Below are positions 40,085 through 49,099 of a DNA stretch of 64,000 bases, one piece after another. Both the position numbers and the translations under genes were made by a program. The DNA is from Streptomyces sp. V3I7 (GTDB lineage Bacteria > Actinomycetota > Actinomycetes > Streptomycetales > Streptomycetaceae): contig NZ_JAUSZK010000001.1 of the NCBI RefSeq assembly GCF_030817495.1, positions 6,286,001-6,350,000 of the forward strand, in the 5' to 3' direction. The stretch's first letter is position 1; the number at the start of each line of letters is the position of its first letter. A model generated the notes under the pieces. That model was not told the origin of the DNA. It ran no database searches and was given only the letters and a program-made list of their open reading frames with translations.

Positions 40085-42406
40085 GTGAGCAACTTGAACG
40101 CCTTCGATGAGGATCTGGAACAGAGGGAGCCGCGGGTAGGCCCCGTTCCTTCGGGACCACCGGAATATCATCCCTACCACCACCCCGCCGCGGGCTGGGG
40201 TGCGGCCAAGGCTGTTACCAAGTTCCTGGTCAATGAGCGCGAGCTGGTGGACGGTCCGCAGGCGATCATGCGGATGAACCACGAGCGGACGGGCTTCGAC
40301 TGCCCGGGATGCGCGTGGCCCGATGACATGAAGGGCCTGAAGCTCGACATCTGCGAGAACGGCATCAAGCACGTCGCCTGGGAAATGACCCCCAAGCGCG
40401 TCACCCGTGAGTTCTTCGCCAACCACACGGTGTCCGAGCTCTCCGAGTGGACCGACTTCGCGCTGGAGGACGCGGGCCGGCTGACCGAGCCCATGGTCTA
40501 CGACGCCGAGACGGACCACTACGTACCCATCAGCTGGAAGGACGCCTTCGAGCTGGTCGGCCGCCACCTGCGCAACCTGGAGAACCCGAACCAGGCGTCG
40601 TACTACACATCCGGCCGCCTCGGCAACGAAGCGACGTTCCTCTACCAGCTGATGGCTCGTGAGCTGGGCACCAACAACCTGCCCGACTGCTCCAACATGT
40701 GTCACGAGGCCAGCGGTCGCGCCCTGATGATGTCCCTGGGCACTGGCAAGGGAACCGTCGACCTCGTCGACTGGGAGGCGACGGACGCCCTGTTCATCAT
40801 CGGTGTGAACGTGGCATCCAACGCTCCCCGGATGCTGACCTCCCTTGTGGAGGCCTACCACCGCGGCGCCCAGATCGTGCACATCAACCCGCTGGTCGAG
40901 GCCGCCGCCACCCGCGCCATCATTCCGCACGACTTCATGGACATGGCGCTGTTCAAGTCCACGCCGACCAGCACCCTGAACCTTCAGGTGCGCATCGGCG
41001 GCGACCTGGCCCTGATTCGCGGCATCGGCAAGGCCGTCCTGGAGATGGCGCAGTCCGACCCAAAGGCCGTGGACTGGGAGTTCATCCAGCGCCACACCAG
41101 TGGCTTCGACGAGTATAAGAACCTGTGCGAGAGCACGTCCTGGGAGGAGATCGAGCGCCAGTCGGGCATCCCGCGCGCGGACATCCTCAAGGCCGCGCGG
41201 ATCTACCGCGAGGCCGACCGCAGTATCGTCAGCTGGTGCCTGGGTGTCACCCAGCACGAGCACGGCGTCTCCAGCGTCCGTGAGATCGTCAACCTGCTGC
41301 TCCTGCGCGGCAACCTGGGCCGGGAAGGTGCCGGCCCCTCCCCGGTGCGCGGACACAGCAACGTCCAGGGCAACCGCACCTGCGGCATCGACCACCACCC
41401 GGCTCCGGAGTTCCTCGACCGTCTCGACGAGGTCTGCAAGATCCACGCGCCTCGCGAGCACGGCCTGGACACCGTCGGCACCCTCAAGGCGCTGCACCGC
41501 GGCGACGTCAAGGTGTTCATCGGGATGGGCGGCAACTTCGCTCTCGCCGTACCGGACACCCCGCACAGCTACGCGGCGCTGCGCAAGGCCGATCTCACCG
41601 TCCAGGTGAGCACGAAGCTGAACCGCAGCCACATCGTCCACGGCAAGGACGCGCTCATCCTGCCGTGCCTCGCCCGTACCGAGAAGGACATGCAGAAGGG
41701 CGGCCTGCAGAGCCAGTCCGTCGAGGACTCGATGAGCATGGTTCATCTGTCCATCGGCATGAAGAAGCCCGCCTCGCCGCACCTGCTGTCCGAGTGCGCG
41801 ATCATCTCCGGCATGGCGCGCGCCGCCCTGCCCGAGAGCGAGACCCCGTGGGAGTGGTACATCGAGGACTACGACCGGATCCGCGACACCATGTCCCGGG
41901 TGCTGGACGGCTTCGAGGACTTCAACCGCCGGGTCCGGCTGCCGCTGGGCTTCCGCATCAAGCAGCCCGCCCGCGAGCTGATCTTCCTCACGCCGACCGG
42001 AAAGGCCGAGTTCGCCGCCGGCCCGGTGCCGGACGTGGTCCCGGCCCCCGGTCAGCTGGCCCTGGGCACCATGCGGTCCCACGACCAGTGGAACACCAGC
42101 ATCTACACCGACACCGACCGCTACCGCGGCATCAAGAACCTGCGCACGCTGGTCTTCATGAACGCGGATGACATGCGGGAGCGTGGCATCACGGAGTTCG
42201 ACCCCGTCGACATCACCAGCCACGCCCGGGACGGCAGCACCCGCCAGCTGAACGGGTTCCTCGCCATCCCGTACAACGTCCCGCGCGGCAACGCTCTCGG
42301 CTACATGCCCGAGATGAACGTCCTCTGCGCCCTGTGCGACTACAGCACGGAGAGCGACCAGCCGATCATGAAGCACGTCAAGGCCACGATCACCCGCGCC
42401 CTGTAG
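40085..42406 (+). CDS. FdhF/YdeP-family molybdopterin oxidoreductase, copy 1
   Basis: A 773-residue Mo-bis-MGD enzyme of the FdhF/YdeP group (Fdh-alpha-like). Near the N-terminus is DCPGCAWPDD; the molybdenum-site segment DCSNMCHEASG carries Cys206 where formate dehydrogenase H has selenocysteine. GHSNVQGNRTCGI, STKLNRSHIVHGKDALILPCLAR and the C-terminal MGD-binding domain RSHDQWNTSIYTDTDRYRGI follow. No Tat signal, so cytosolic. The E. coli relative YdeP is linked to acid resistance; the reaction is unproven. GTG at 40085 follows GGTGGAAG closely. About half its residues match the copy at 53308. Confidence 0.88.
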   Translation: MSNLNAFDEDLEQREPRVGPVPSGPPEYHPYHHPAAGWGAAKAVTKFLVNERELVDGPQAIMRMNHERTGFDCPGCAWPDDMKGLKLDICENGIKHVAWEMTPKRVTREFFANHTVSELSEWTDFALEDAGRLTEPMVYDAETDHYVPISWKDAFELVGRHLRNLENPNQASYYTSGRLGNEATFLYQLMARELGTNNLPDCSNMCHEASGRALMMSLGTGKGTVDLVDWEATDALFIIGVNVASNAPRMLTSLVEAYHRGAQIVHINPLVEAAATRAIIPHDFMDMALFKSTPTSTLNLQVRIGGDLALIRGIGKAVLEMAQSDPKAVDWEFIQRHTSGFDEYKNLCESTSWEEIERQSGIPRADILKAARIYREADRSIVSWCLGVTQHEHGVSSVREIVNLLLLRGNLGREGAGPSPVRGHSNVQGNRTCGIDHHPAPEFLDRLDEVCKIHAPREHGLDTVGTLKALHRGDVKVFIGMGGNFALAVPDTPHSYAALRKADLTVQVSTKLNRSHIVHGKDALILPCLARTEKDMQKGGLQSQSVEDSMSMVHLSIGMKKPASPHLLSECAIISGMARAALPESETPWEWYIEDYDRIRDTMSRVLDGFEDFNRRVRLPLGFRIKQPARELIFLTPTGKAEFAAGPVPDVVPAPGQLALGTMRSHDQWNTSIYTDTDRYRGIKNLRTLVFMNADDMRERGITEFDPVDITSHARDGSTRQLNGFLAIPYNVPRGNALGYMPEMNVLCALCDYSTESDQPIMKHVKATITRAL

Positions 42407-42430
42407 CCGGGACGGGAAGGCCTGAACCAT

Positions 42431-42473
42431 CGTCCGGTGGTGGTGACGCGACTGACGTCACCGCTACCGGACG
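42431..42473. terminator. Hairpin between oxidoreductase and FUSC 2
   Basis: CGTCCGGT and ACCGGACG (8 bp), a 3x3 internal loop, then GGTGACG and CGTCACC (7 bp). It overlaps the FUSC stop codon; bidirectional for convergent genes. Confidence 0.7.
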
Positions 42474-44209
42474 AATCGTTCCAGCAGAAGGTAGGCGCGC
42501 TGTTCCGCCGCGGCCAGCTCCGCGGGATCGATCTCCGCCTGCCACAGCTCGCCCGCCGCGGCGTCGTCGGCCTCCCGCAGGTCCACGACGGCCGCGGCCA
42601 GGTGCATCTGGGCCTCCGGATACGCCGCCGTCACCCGCTCGTCGAGCACCCGCTCCGCCTGCCCCGCCGCCCTGTCGCACGCGGCCATGGCCCGCTCCAC
42701 GCGGACCGCGGCACGGTCGTGCACCAGCAGCAGCGAGCAGAGCAGACCGACGACGATCCCCAGGATGCTGCTCAGCGCCCGGTCCTCGATCAGCGCCCCG
42801 GCGGGTTCCGGGGCGGCGAGATCGGTCAGCAGCAGCGCCAGCGGCGTCACGAACACGACGCCCAGGCCGTAGTTGCTGACGACGACGTACTCCAGCAGGA
42901 ACTCCAGGAGGACGAGCACGAGGACCAGCGCCAGGGGGCTCGGGTCCGCGGCCAGCACCCCGAGGGCGATCAGTAGCCCGGCGAGCGTGCCCAGGGTGCG
43001 CTGGAAGGCCCGTACGGCCGCCGTGCGCACGTTGACCGAGTGCAGGACCGCCGCGGCCGAGATCGCCGCCCAGTACGCGTGCCCGAGGCCCAGGATCTCG
43101 GCGAGCGCGCCCGCGAGACCGGTGCCGAGCACCATCCGCAGCGCCGGAACGAGCAGGACGGACAGATGATGGCCGGAATACCCGGGCCGCTGCCCCGTCA
43201 GCAGTTCGGCGGCCCGTACGACGGAGGGATCGGCCGGCTCGGGCCGCGTGCCCCGTACGGCCGGGGGCGGGTACGACAGTTCGGACAGGATCGGGGTGTC
43301 CCGCGTCCGCCGGTCGGTGAGGAGCGCGGCCTGCCGGCGCAGGAGCGTGGCGAGGCGCTCGGGGCGCTTCGGCGGCTTGCTCGCGCTGTCGATCAGCAGC
43401 GACCAGGCGAGATCGGTCAGACGCGCGCACACCCCGCCCCGGTCTACGTGCCCGGCGACCGGCGGCGGCGCGATGCCGAGCGACCGGTACGCCTGCAGGA
43501 CGGCGGAGGTCGCCCGGTGCCGCGCGAACCGCGGCACGTGCAGCGCGCCGCCCGTCGTCTCCAGCAGGTCGGCCAGCTCGCGCAGGGCGGCGGCCACCGC
43601 GAGGCGCTGCGGACGGTCCGGGTGGACGAGCCAGCCGGAGACCGCCAGCGCCCAGGCCACGGCCGCCCCCGCCGCGGCCATGCCGGTCTGCGGGAGGACG
43701 TCGGAGAAGGACGCGGTCGTGTTGGCCGCCACGGCGAAGGAGAAGATCAGCAGCACGGCGCCGAGACCGCTCAGCCGGGTCGCGTCGCAGAAGAACTTCG
43801 CGAGCCCCGCAATCAGCGCCGTCGCCACCACCACCGCGGCGGCCCCCGTACCGCTTTCCTCCGGGTGCGCCCAGGCGGACAGGGCCGAACCGCCGGCCAC
43901 GCACGCCGTCATGGCCAGCCCGGCGGTGGCGAGGACCCGGGACCGGTGGGCGTAGGGCAGGTTGCGCCCGAACGTCGTGGTGAAGGAGCCCAGCATGGCG
44001 TGGACGGCGAGCTGGGTCTGCCCGGCCAGCACCAGGGGAACGGCCAGCACCGCCATGGCGAGCGCGGCCCGCAGGGCGAAGGCCAGCGCCCCGTCCACCC
44101 GGTTCAGGGCGAACGTGCCGCGCGGTGACAGCAGCTTCGCCAGCCTGCCCGGCACGCGCCGCCAACCACTCCTGGTCGTGGGGGGATCGGGAGGGCGCGA
44201 ACAGGACAT
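42464..44209 (-). CDS. FUSC-family membrane protein, paralogue 2
   Basis: A 581-residue paralogue of the proteins at 24213 and 61550. It shares LLSPRGTFALNRVDGALAFALRAALAMA, FTTTFGRNLPYAHRSRV, VVSNYGLGVVFVTPLALLL and the tail DLREADDAAAGEL. Two hydrophobic blocks around a soluble part. The ATG at 44209 is preceded by AGGTGATATACACC at the same distance as in paralogue 1; a GTG at 44155 is possible. Probably an exporter or envelope-associated channel; substrate unknown. Confidence 0.8.
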   Translation of the reverse strand: MSCSRPPDPPTTRSGWRRVPGRLAKLLSPRGTFALNRVDGALAFALRAALAMAVLAVPLVLAGQTQLAVHAMLGSFTTTFGRNLPYAHRSRVLATAGLAMTACVAGGSALSAWAHPEESGTGAAAVVVATALIAGLAKFFCDATRLSGLGAVLLIFSFAVAANTTASFSDVLPQTGMAAAGAAVAWALAVSGWLVHPDRPQRLAVAAALRELADLLETTGGALHVPRFARHRATSAVLQAYRSLGIAPPPVAGHVDRGGVCARLTDLAWSLLIDSASKPPKRPERLATLLRRQAALLTDRRTRDTPILSELSYPPPAVRGTRPEPADPSVVRAAELLTGQRPGYSGHHLSVLLVPALRMVLGTGLAGALAEILGLGHAYWAAISAAAVLHSVNVRTAAVRAFQRTLGTLAGLLIALGVLAADPSPLALVLVLVLLEFLLEYVVVSNYGLGVVFVTPLALLLTDLAAPEPAGALIEDRALSSILGIVVGLLCSLLLVHDRAAVRVERAMAACDRAAGQAERVLDERVTAAYPEAQMHLAAAVVDLREADDAAAGELWQAEIDPAELAAAEQRAYLLLERFVR

Positions 44210-44213
44210 ACAG

Positions 44214-44227
44214 GGTGTATATCACCT
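44214..44227 (-). promoter_or_regulatory. Shared FUSC leader element AGGTGATATACACC
   Basis: Minus-strand AGGTGATATACACC, one base different from the element before FUSC 1 and at the same distance from the ATG. Confidence 0.5.
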
Positions 44228-44464
44228 GTCTCCGACGCGTGGCGGTCGCGGAGCGAGGGGCCCGGTGGGGACTTCGGCTTTCCGATTCCCGCGACTCTCC
44301 GAATTCCGGGCGCACATTCCAGCTTTAGTGGCCTGTGTGACTCTTTTTTGCGAGGCAAATTTTTGATGCCTGTTTGAATTGGCGAGTCGACTCTCGCCGC
44401 GGCTATTCGGAGCTCCCGACGCGGGAATTGCGGCTCGGTCCGCCACCCATCACGCCGCAACGCG

Positions 44465-44506
44465 GCGGGCCCCGCACGTATCCCTGAGGATGCCTGCGGG
44501 GCCCGC
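44465..44506. terminator. Terminator of the cydA2-cydB2-cydDC unit
   Basis: GCGGGCCCCGCA and TGCGGGGCCCGC form a perfect 12-bp stem around an 18-base loop, 15 bases past the cydDC stop codon. Confidence 0.85.
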
Positions 44507-44521
44507 TTTCGTACGTCGGCG

Positions 44522-47500
44522 TCAGGCCGCGGCGGCCAGATCGTCCGTCTGCTGCTCGCGCTCCCACAGGGCGCGGAGCCGACCGTCCTCGCGGCCGACC
44601 AGCTCCGCCCAGCGGCCGCGTTCGGCGATCCGGCCGTCGTCGAGGACCAGGACCTCGTCGACGGTGGTGTCGTCCAGGCCGGCCAGCCGGTGAGTGATCA
44701 GCAGCGTCGTACGGCCCTCGGTCGCGGCGAGCAGGTCGGCGGTGAGGGCGTCCGCGGTGGGCAGGTCCAGGTGCTCGGCCGGCTCGTCCAGGATCAGCAC
44801 CGGGAAGTCCGCGAGCAGGGCCCGGGCCAGCGCCAGCCGCTGCCGCTGGCCGCCGGAGAGGCGGGCGCCGTGCTCGCCGACCATCGTGTCGAGACCGGCG
44901 GGCAGGCTGTCGACCCAGTCCAGCAGGCGCGCCTTGGCGAGCGCGGCCCGCAGCTCGGCGTCGTCGGCCTCGGGGGCGGCCAGCCGCAGGTTCTCCCGCA
45001 GCGAGCTGTCGAAGACGTGGGCGTCCTGGGCGCACAGCCCGATCACCCGGCGGACGTCGTCCGAGGCGATCTCGCGGGTGTCGACGGCCTGCTCACCGCT
45101 GCCGAGGGTCACCGAACCCGAGGTCTGGTCCAGGAACCGCAGCAGCACCTGCGCGAGCGTCGTCTTGCCCGAACCGGACGGGCCCACCACGGCGATCCGG
45201 CGCCCGGAGGCCAGGTCCAGGTCGATGCCCTGGATCGCGTCACGCGCGGCGCCGGGCCAGCGGGCGGTGAGGCCGCGGACGGCCAGCGGGTCCGGGTCCG
45301 CCGGCAGCGGCCGCGGATCGGCGGGCTCGGCGACCGGCTCGGGAGCCGAGAGCACCTCGTCCAGACGGGCGCGCGCGGCACGGGCACGCTCGCGGAACTG
45401 CACGGCCACCGGCATACCGGCGACCGCCTCGAACGCGGCGAGCGGCGTGAGCACCACCACCGCCAGGCACACGCCCGGCAGTACGCCCGCGGCCACGCCG
45501 TCGACGCCCAGGGCGGCGCTGACGGTGACCGTCAGCCCGGTGATCAGGGCGATCAGACCGGCGGCGAGCGCGGTGGTCGTCGCCGAGCGGGCGGCGAGGT
45601 CGGTCAGACGCCGGTCGGCGCTGCGGACCGCGGCCAGCCGGGCCGGCAGGGCACCGGCGACGGTCAGCTCGGCGGTGCCGGTGAAGGTGTCGACGACCGA
45701 GGTCGCCAGCCGGCCGCGGGCGGGGGACTGCTGCCGCTCGGCCCGGCCGGAGAAGCGGATCGCGAGCGCCGGTACGACAGCGCCGGCCAGCACCAGCCCC
45801 ACGGCGAGCACCGCGCCGGCCGACGGCAGCAGGAACGCCACCGCGACGGAAGCCCCGAGCGAGACGATCGCGGCCACCGTGGCCGGCAGCCGCCAGCGCA
45901 GGTAGTGGTCCTGGACCGAGTCGACGTCGGAGACCAGGCGCGCCAGCAGATCGCCGCGGCGGTAGCCCGGCAGCGCGGCCGGGGCGAGCTTCTCCAGACG
46001 GCGGTACACGGCGGTGCGTACGCCGCCGAGGGCCTTGAGCACCGCGTCGTGCGACACCAGCCGCTCCGCGTACCGGAAGACGCTGCGCCCGATGCCGAAC
46101 GCGCGGACCGAGGTCACCGCGACCATCAGATAGAGGATCGGCGGCATCTCGGAGGCGCGCGAGATCAGCCAGCCGGAGGTCGACAGCAGCGCGACGGCAC
46201 AGCCGAGCGCGAGCGAACCGAGGAGGGTGGCGAGGCCGAGGCGTGGCCGGCTGTCGTCCTTGCGGGGCTCCCAAGCGGCGCGCAGCGACAGTCGGGAGCG
46301 CTTGCCGCCCTCACCGGCGGAGGCGTCCTCGGTGCTCCCGGCGGGTTCGTCGGGGGAGGGGATCGCCGGCCGCTCGGGGCTGCTGGCGGGGGCCACCGGG
46401 TCCACGACGGCGGTACGTACGGCGCGCAGGGGGTCCGGCGTGACCGGCTCGGTCTCCGTCTCGGGGAGGGTCAGGTGGACGCGCCGGTCCGCGATGGAGA
46501 GCAGCGCCGGGCGGTGGGCAACGAGCAGGACGGTGCGGCCGACGGCGAGATGGCGGACGGCCTCGACCACCGCGGCCTCGCTGTCGCCGTCGAGGTTGGC
46601 GGTCGGCTCGTCCAGGAGCACCAGCGGCCGGTCCGCGAGCACCGCGCGGGCCAGCGCGATGCGCTGACGCTGCCCGGCGGACAGACCGGCGCCGCCCTCG
46701 CCGAGCACCATCTCCGGCTCGGCGAAGTCGAGCGCGTGGGCCGTTTCCAGCGCGGCGCGGACCTCGGCGTCGGTGGCGTCCGGCCGGGCGAGCCGGACGT
46801 TCTCGGCGACCGTGCCCGCGAACAGGTGCGGATGCTGCGGCACCCAGGCGATCTGGCCGCGCCAGCTGTCCGGGTCGAGGGAGTCCAGCTCGCGCCCGCC
46901 GACCCGCACCGTACCGGCACAGGGCCGTACGAAGCCGAGCAGGACGGAGAGCAGCGTGGACTTGCCCGCGCCGCTGGGGCCGGTCAGGGCGACCGTCTCG
47001 CCGGGCGCGACGGTCAGGGAGACGTCGTCGAGGGCGGCGGCCGAGCGGCCCGGGTACTCGACGCGTACGCCCGACAGCGTGATCTCGGCGTCGGCCAGGG
47101 CCGGGGCCGGGGCGGAACCGGTCTTCGGCCGCGGGGTCTCCAGGACCTCGAAGATCTCGCCGGCCGCGGTCAGGCCCTCCACGCTCGAGTGGTACAGCGC
47201 GCCGACCTGGCGGATGGGCAGATAGACCTCGGGGGCGAGGACCAGCACCAGCAGGCCGGTCTCCAGATCCAGCGATCCGCTGACCAGCCGGAAGCCGATA
47301 CCCACCGCGACCAGCGCCACCGACAGCGTGGAGAGCAGCTCCAGCGTGAACGAGGAGACGAAGGCGATCCGCAGGGTCTGCATCGTCGACTTGCGGAAGT
47401 CGTTGGTGATGCCGTTGATCGACCGGGCCTGCGCCTTGGCCCGGTTGAAGATCTTCAGGGTCGGCAGGCCGGCCACCACGTCGAGGAAGTGGTGCGAGAG

Positions 47501-48079
47501 ACGGGAGAGCCCCGCCCACTGCTTGTCCATCTTGGCCTGCGTCGCCAGGCCGATCAGGATCATGAAGATCGGGATCAGCGGCAGCGTCACCGCGATGATC
47601 GCCGCCGACTCCCAGTCGGCCCCGAGGATCCGGGCCAGCACGACCACGGGTACGACGACCGCGAGGGCGAGCTGGGGCAGGTAACGCGAGAAGTAGTCGT
47701 CCAGCGCGTCGATTCCCCGGGTGGCCAGTGTGGCCAGCTCACCGGTGCGCCGGCCCGCCAGATAGGACGGGCCGAGCGCGGTGGCGTGCTCCAGCAGCCG
47801 CCCTCGCAGGGTGGACTTCACGCGGGCCACCGACCGATGGGCCGTGAGTTCGGTCAACCACGCCACGAGCGCGCGCCCGGCGGCAACGGCGACCAGGCCC
47901 AGCAAGGGCCCGGTCAGGTCGTACGAGTGCTGCTGGAACGCTCGCACCACGATCTCGGCGATGAGACTCGCCTGGGCCACGAGGAGAGCGGCGTTGAGGC
48001 CGCCGAGTATCACGGAGCCCACGAGGAAGACGCGGGTGGTGCGGGCGTAGGCCAGCAGCCGGGGATCGACAGGTCGCAT
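44522..48079 (-). CDS. cydDC: Fused CydDC thiol-reductant ABC exporter
   Basis: An 1185-residue fusion of the two halves of the CydDC exporter, each with a six-helix membrane domain and an ABC ATPase. First ATPase: Walker A GPSGAGKSTLL, signature GLSAGQRQR, Walker B LVLLDEPTANLD. Second: GPSGSGKTTLAQ, RLSGGQRQRLALAR, VLILDEPAEHLD. It exports cysteine/glutathione-type reductants (or heme-related compounds) and is needed to assemble cytochrome bd. The halves are joined by a linker of about 60 residues rich in Pro/Ser/Glu. It follows cydB2 by three bases, so it is cotranscribed. Such fusions are known in Streptomyces. Confidence 0.94.
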   Translation of the reverse strand: MRPVDPRLLAYARTTRVFLVGSVILGGLNAALLVAQASLIAEIVVRAFQQHSYDLTGPLLGLVAVAAGRALVAWLTELTAHRSVARVKSTLRGRLLEHATALGPSYLAGRRTGELATLATRGIDALDDYFSRYLPQLALAVVVPVVVLARILGADWESAAIIAVTLPLIPIFMILIGLATQAKMDKQWAGLSRLSHHFLDVVAGLPTLKIFNRAKAQARSINGITNDFRKSTMQTLRIAFVSSFTLELLSTLSVALVAVGIGFRLVSGSLDLETGLLVLVLAPEVYLPIRQVGALYHSSVEGLTAAGEIFEVLETPRPKTGSAPAPALADAEITLSGVRVEYPGRSAAALDDVSLTVAPGETVALTGPSGAGKSTLLSVLLGFVRPCAGTVRVGGRELDSLDPDSWRGQIAWVPQHPHLFAGTVAENVRLARPDATDAEVRAALETAHALDFAEPEMVLGEGGAGLSAGQRQRIALARAVLADRPLVLLDEPTANLDGDSEAAVVEAVRHLAVGRTVLLVAHRPALLSIADRRVHLTLPETETEPVTPDPLRAVRTAVVDPVAPASSPERPAIPSPDEPAGSTEDASAGEGGKRSRLSLRAAWEPRKDDSRPRLGLATLLGSLALGCAVALLSTSGWLISRASEMPPILYLMVAVTSVRAFGIGRSVFRYAERLVSHDAVLKALGGVRTAVYRRLEKLAPAALPGYRRGDLLARLVSDVDSVQDHYLRWRLPATVAAIVSLGASVAVAFLLPSAGAVLAVGLVLAGAVVPALAIRFSGRAERQQSPARGRLATSVVDTFTGTAELTVAGALPARLAAVRSADRRLTDLAARSATTTALAAGLIALITGLTVTVSAALGVDGVAAGVLPGVCLAVVVLTPLAAFEAVAGMPVAVQFRERARAARARLDEVLSAPEPVAEPADPRPLPADPDPLAVRGLTARWPGAARDAIQGIDLDLASGRRIAVVGPSGSGKTTLAQVLLRFLDQTSGSVTLGSGEQAVDTREIASDDVRRVIGLCAQDAHVFDSSLRENLRLAAPEADDAELRAALAKARLLDWVDSLPAGLDTMVGEHGARLSGGQRQRLALARALLADFPVLILDEPAEHLDLPTADALTADLLAATEGRTTLLITHRLAGLDDTTVDEVLVLDDGRIAERGRWAELVGREDGRLRALWEREQQTDDLAAAA

Positions 48080-48082
48080 GAT

Positions 48083-49087
48083 TCAGTGTGCCGCCGGAAT
48101 GTGGTGAACGGAGAGACGCCTGCTGAAGACCCAGTACGTCCAGCTCTGGTAGAGCAGGATCAGCGGCGAGAAGATCGCCGCCACGATGGTCATTACCAGA
48201 AGAGTGTAGGACCCGGACGAGGCGTTGCTGACGGTCAGCGACCAGGCCGGGTTGAGCGTCGAGGGGATGACGTCCGGGAACAGCGCCAGGAAGAGCATCG
48301 CGGTCGCCGCCATGATCGTCAGGCCCGAGAAGGCGAACGCCCAGCCCTCTCGGCCCAGTTGGTTGAAGAACAGTGCGATGGGCAGCGCCACGAAAGCGAC
48401 GATCATCACACCGAGGCTCGCGCCGTCGCCGGAGTTGACCTGGGTCCAGATCAGGAAGGCCAGCGACAGCAGCAGTGCCACCGCTCCCAGCGCGGGCACG
48501 AACTTGCGGGCGCGTGCCCGCATCTCGTCCGCCGTCTTCAGCGCCGTGAAGACCGCGCCGTGCAGGACGAACAGCGCGAGCAGCGTGAAGCCGCCGAGGA
48601 TCGAGTAGCCGTTGAACAGGCCGCCGATGCTGCCGACGTAGTTCCCCCGGGCGTTGATCGGGATGCCCTGGACCATGCCGGCGAAGATCAGGCCCCACAT
48701 GAAGGGGGTGATCACCGAGGTCCAGAACGTGACCTGCTCCCAGTTGCGCTGCCAGCGACGGCCCGGCCGCTTGCCCCGGTACTCGAACGAGACGCCGCGG
48801 GCGATCAGGCACACGATGATGATCAGCAACGGGATGTAGAAGCTGCTGAACATCGTCGCGTACCACTGGGGGAAGGCCGCGAAGGTCGCACCGGCGGCCG
48901 CGACCACCCAGACCTCGTTGCCGTCCCAGACCGGGGCGATCGTGTTGATGAGGACGCGCCGTTCCGTGTCGTTGCGCGCCATCAGCCGGGTCAGGACGCC
49001 GACGCCGAAGTCGAAGCCCTCGAGGAAGAAGTACCCCACCCAGAGGAAGGCGAGCAGGATGAACCACAGATCGTAGAAGTGAAACAT
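48083..49087 (-). CDS. cydB: Cytochrome bd oxidase subunit II, copy 2
   Basis: A 334-residue membrane subunit with the same landmarks as copy 1 (FYDLWFILLAFLWVGYFFLEGFDFGVG, APVWDGNEVWVVAAAGATFAAFP). Lies 12 bases after cydA2 and three bases before the cydDC fusion. It would pair with CydA2 in the canonical oxidase of this strain. Confidence 0.94.
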   Translation of the reverse strand: MFHFYDLWFILLAFLWVGYFFLEGFDFGVGVLTRLMARNDTERRVLINTIAPVWDGNEVWVVAAAGATFAAFPQWYATMFSSFYIPLLIIIVCLIARGVSFEYRGKRPGRRWQRNWEQVTFWTSVITPFMWGLIFAGMVQGIPINARGNYVGSIGGLFNGYSILGGFTLLALFVLHGAVFTALKTADEMRARARKFVPALGAVALLLSLAFLIWTQVNSGDGASLGVMIVAFVALPIALFFNQLGREGWAFAFSGLTIMAATAMLFLALFPDVIPSTLNPAWSLTVSNASSGSYTLLVMTIVAAIFSPLILLYQSWTYWVFSRRLSVHHIPAAH

Positions 49088-49099
49088 GGCGTTCCGTCC

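Larger units (their letters stand above)
44210..44521. other. Gap between FUSC 2 and cydDC
   Basis: Holds the FUSC leader element at 44214-44227, an unusually AT-rich tract at about 44335-44380 and a small hairpin GGCGAG-TCGACT-CTCGCC at 44381-44398, then the cydDC terminator. No gene is supported. Confidence 0.6.

Noticed and set aside
40700..40702. Selenocysteine in the FdhF-type enzymes
   Set aside because: Both enzymes have a plain Cys codon (TGT here, TGC in the other) at the molybdenum site and no in-frame TGA.
44335..44380. AT-rich tract as a replication or integration site
   Set aside because: It is short, has no DnaA-box cluster, tRNA end or flanking direct repeats.
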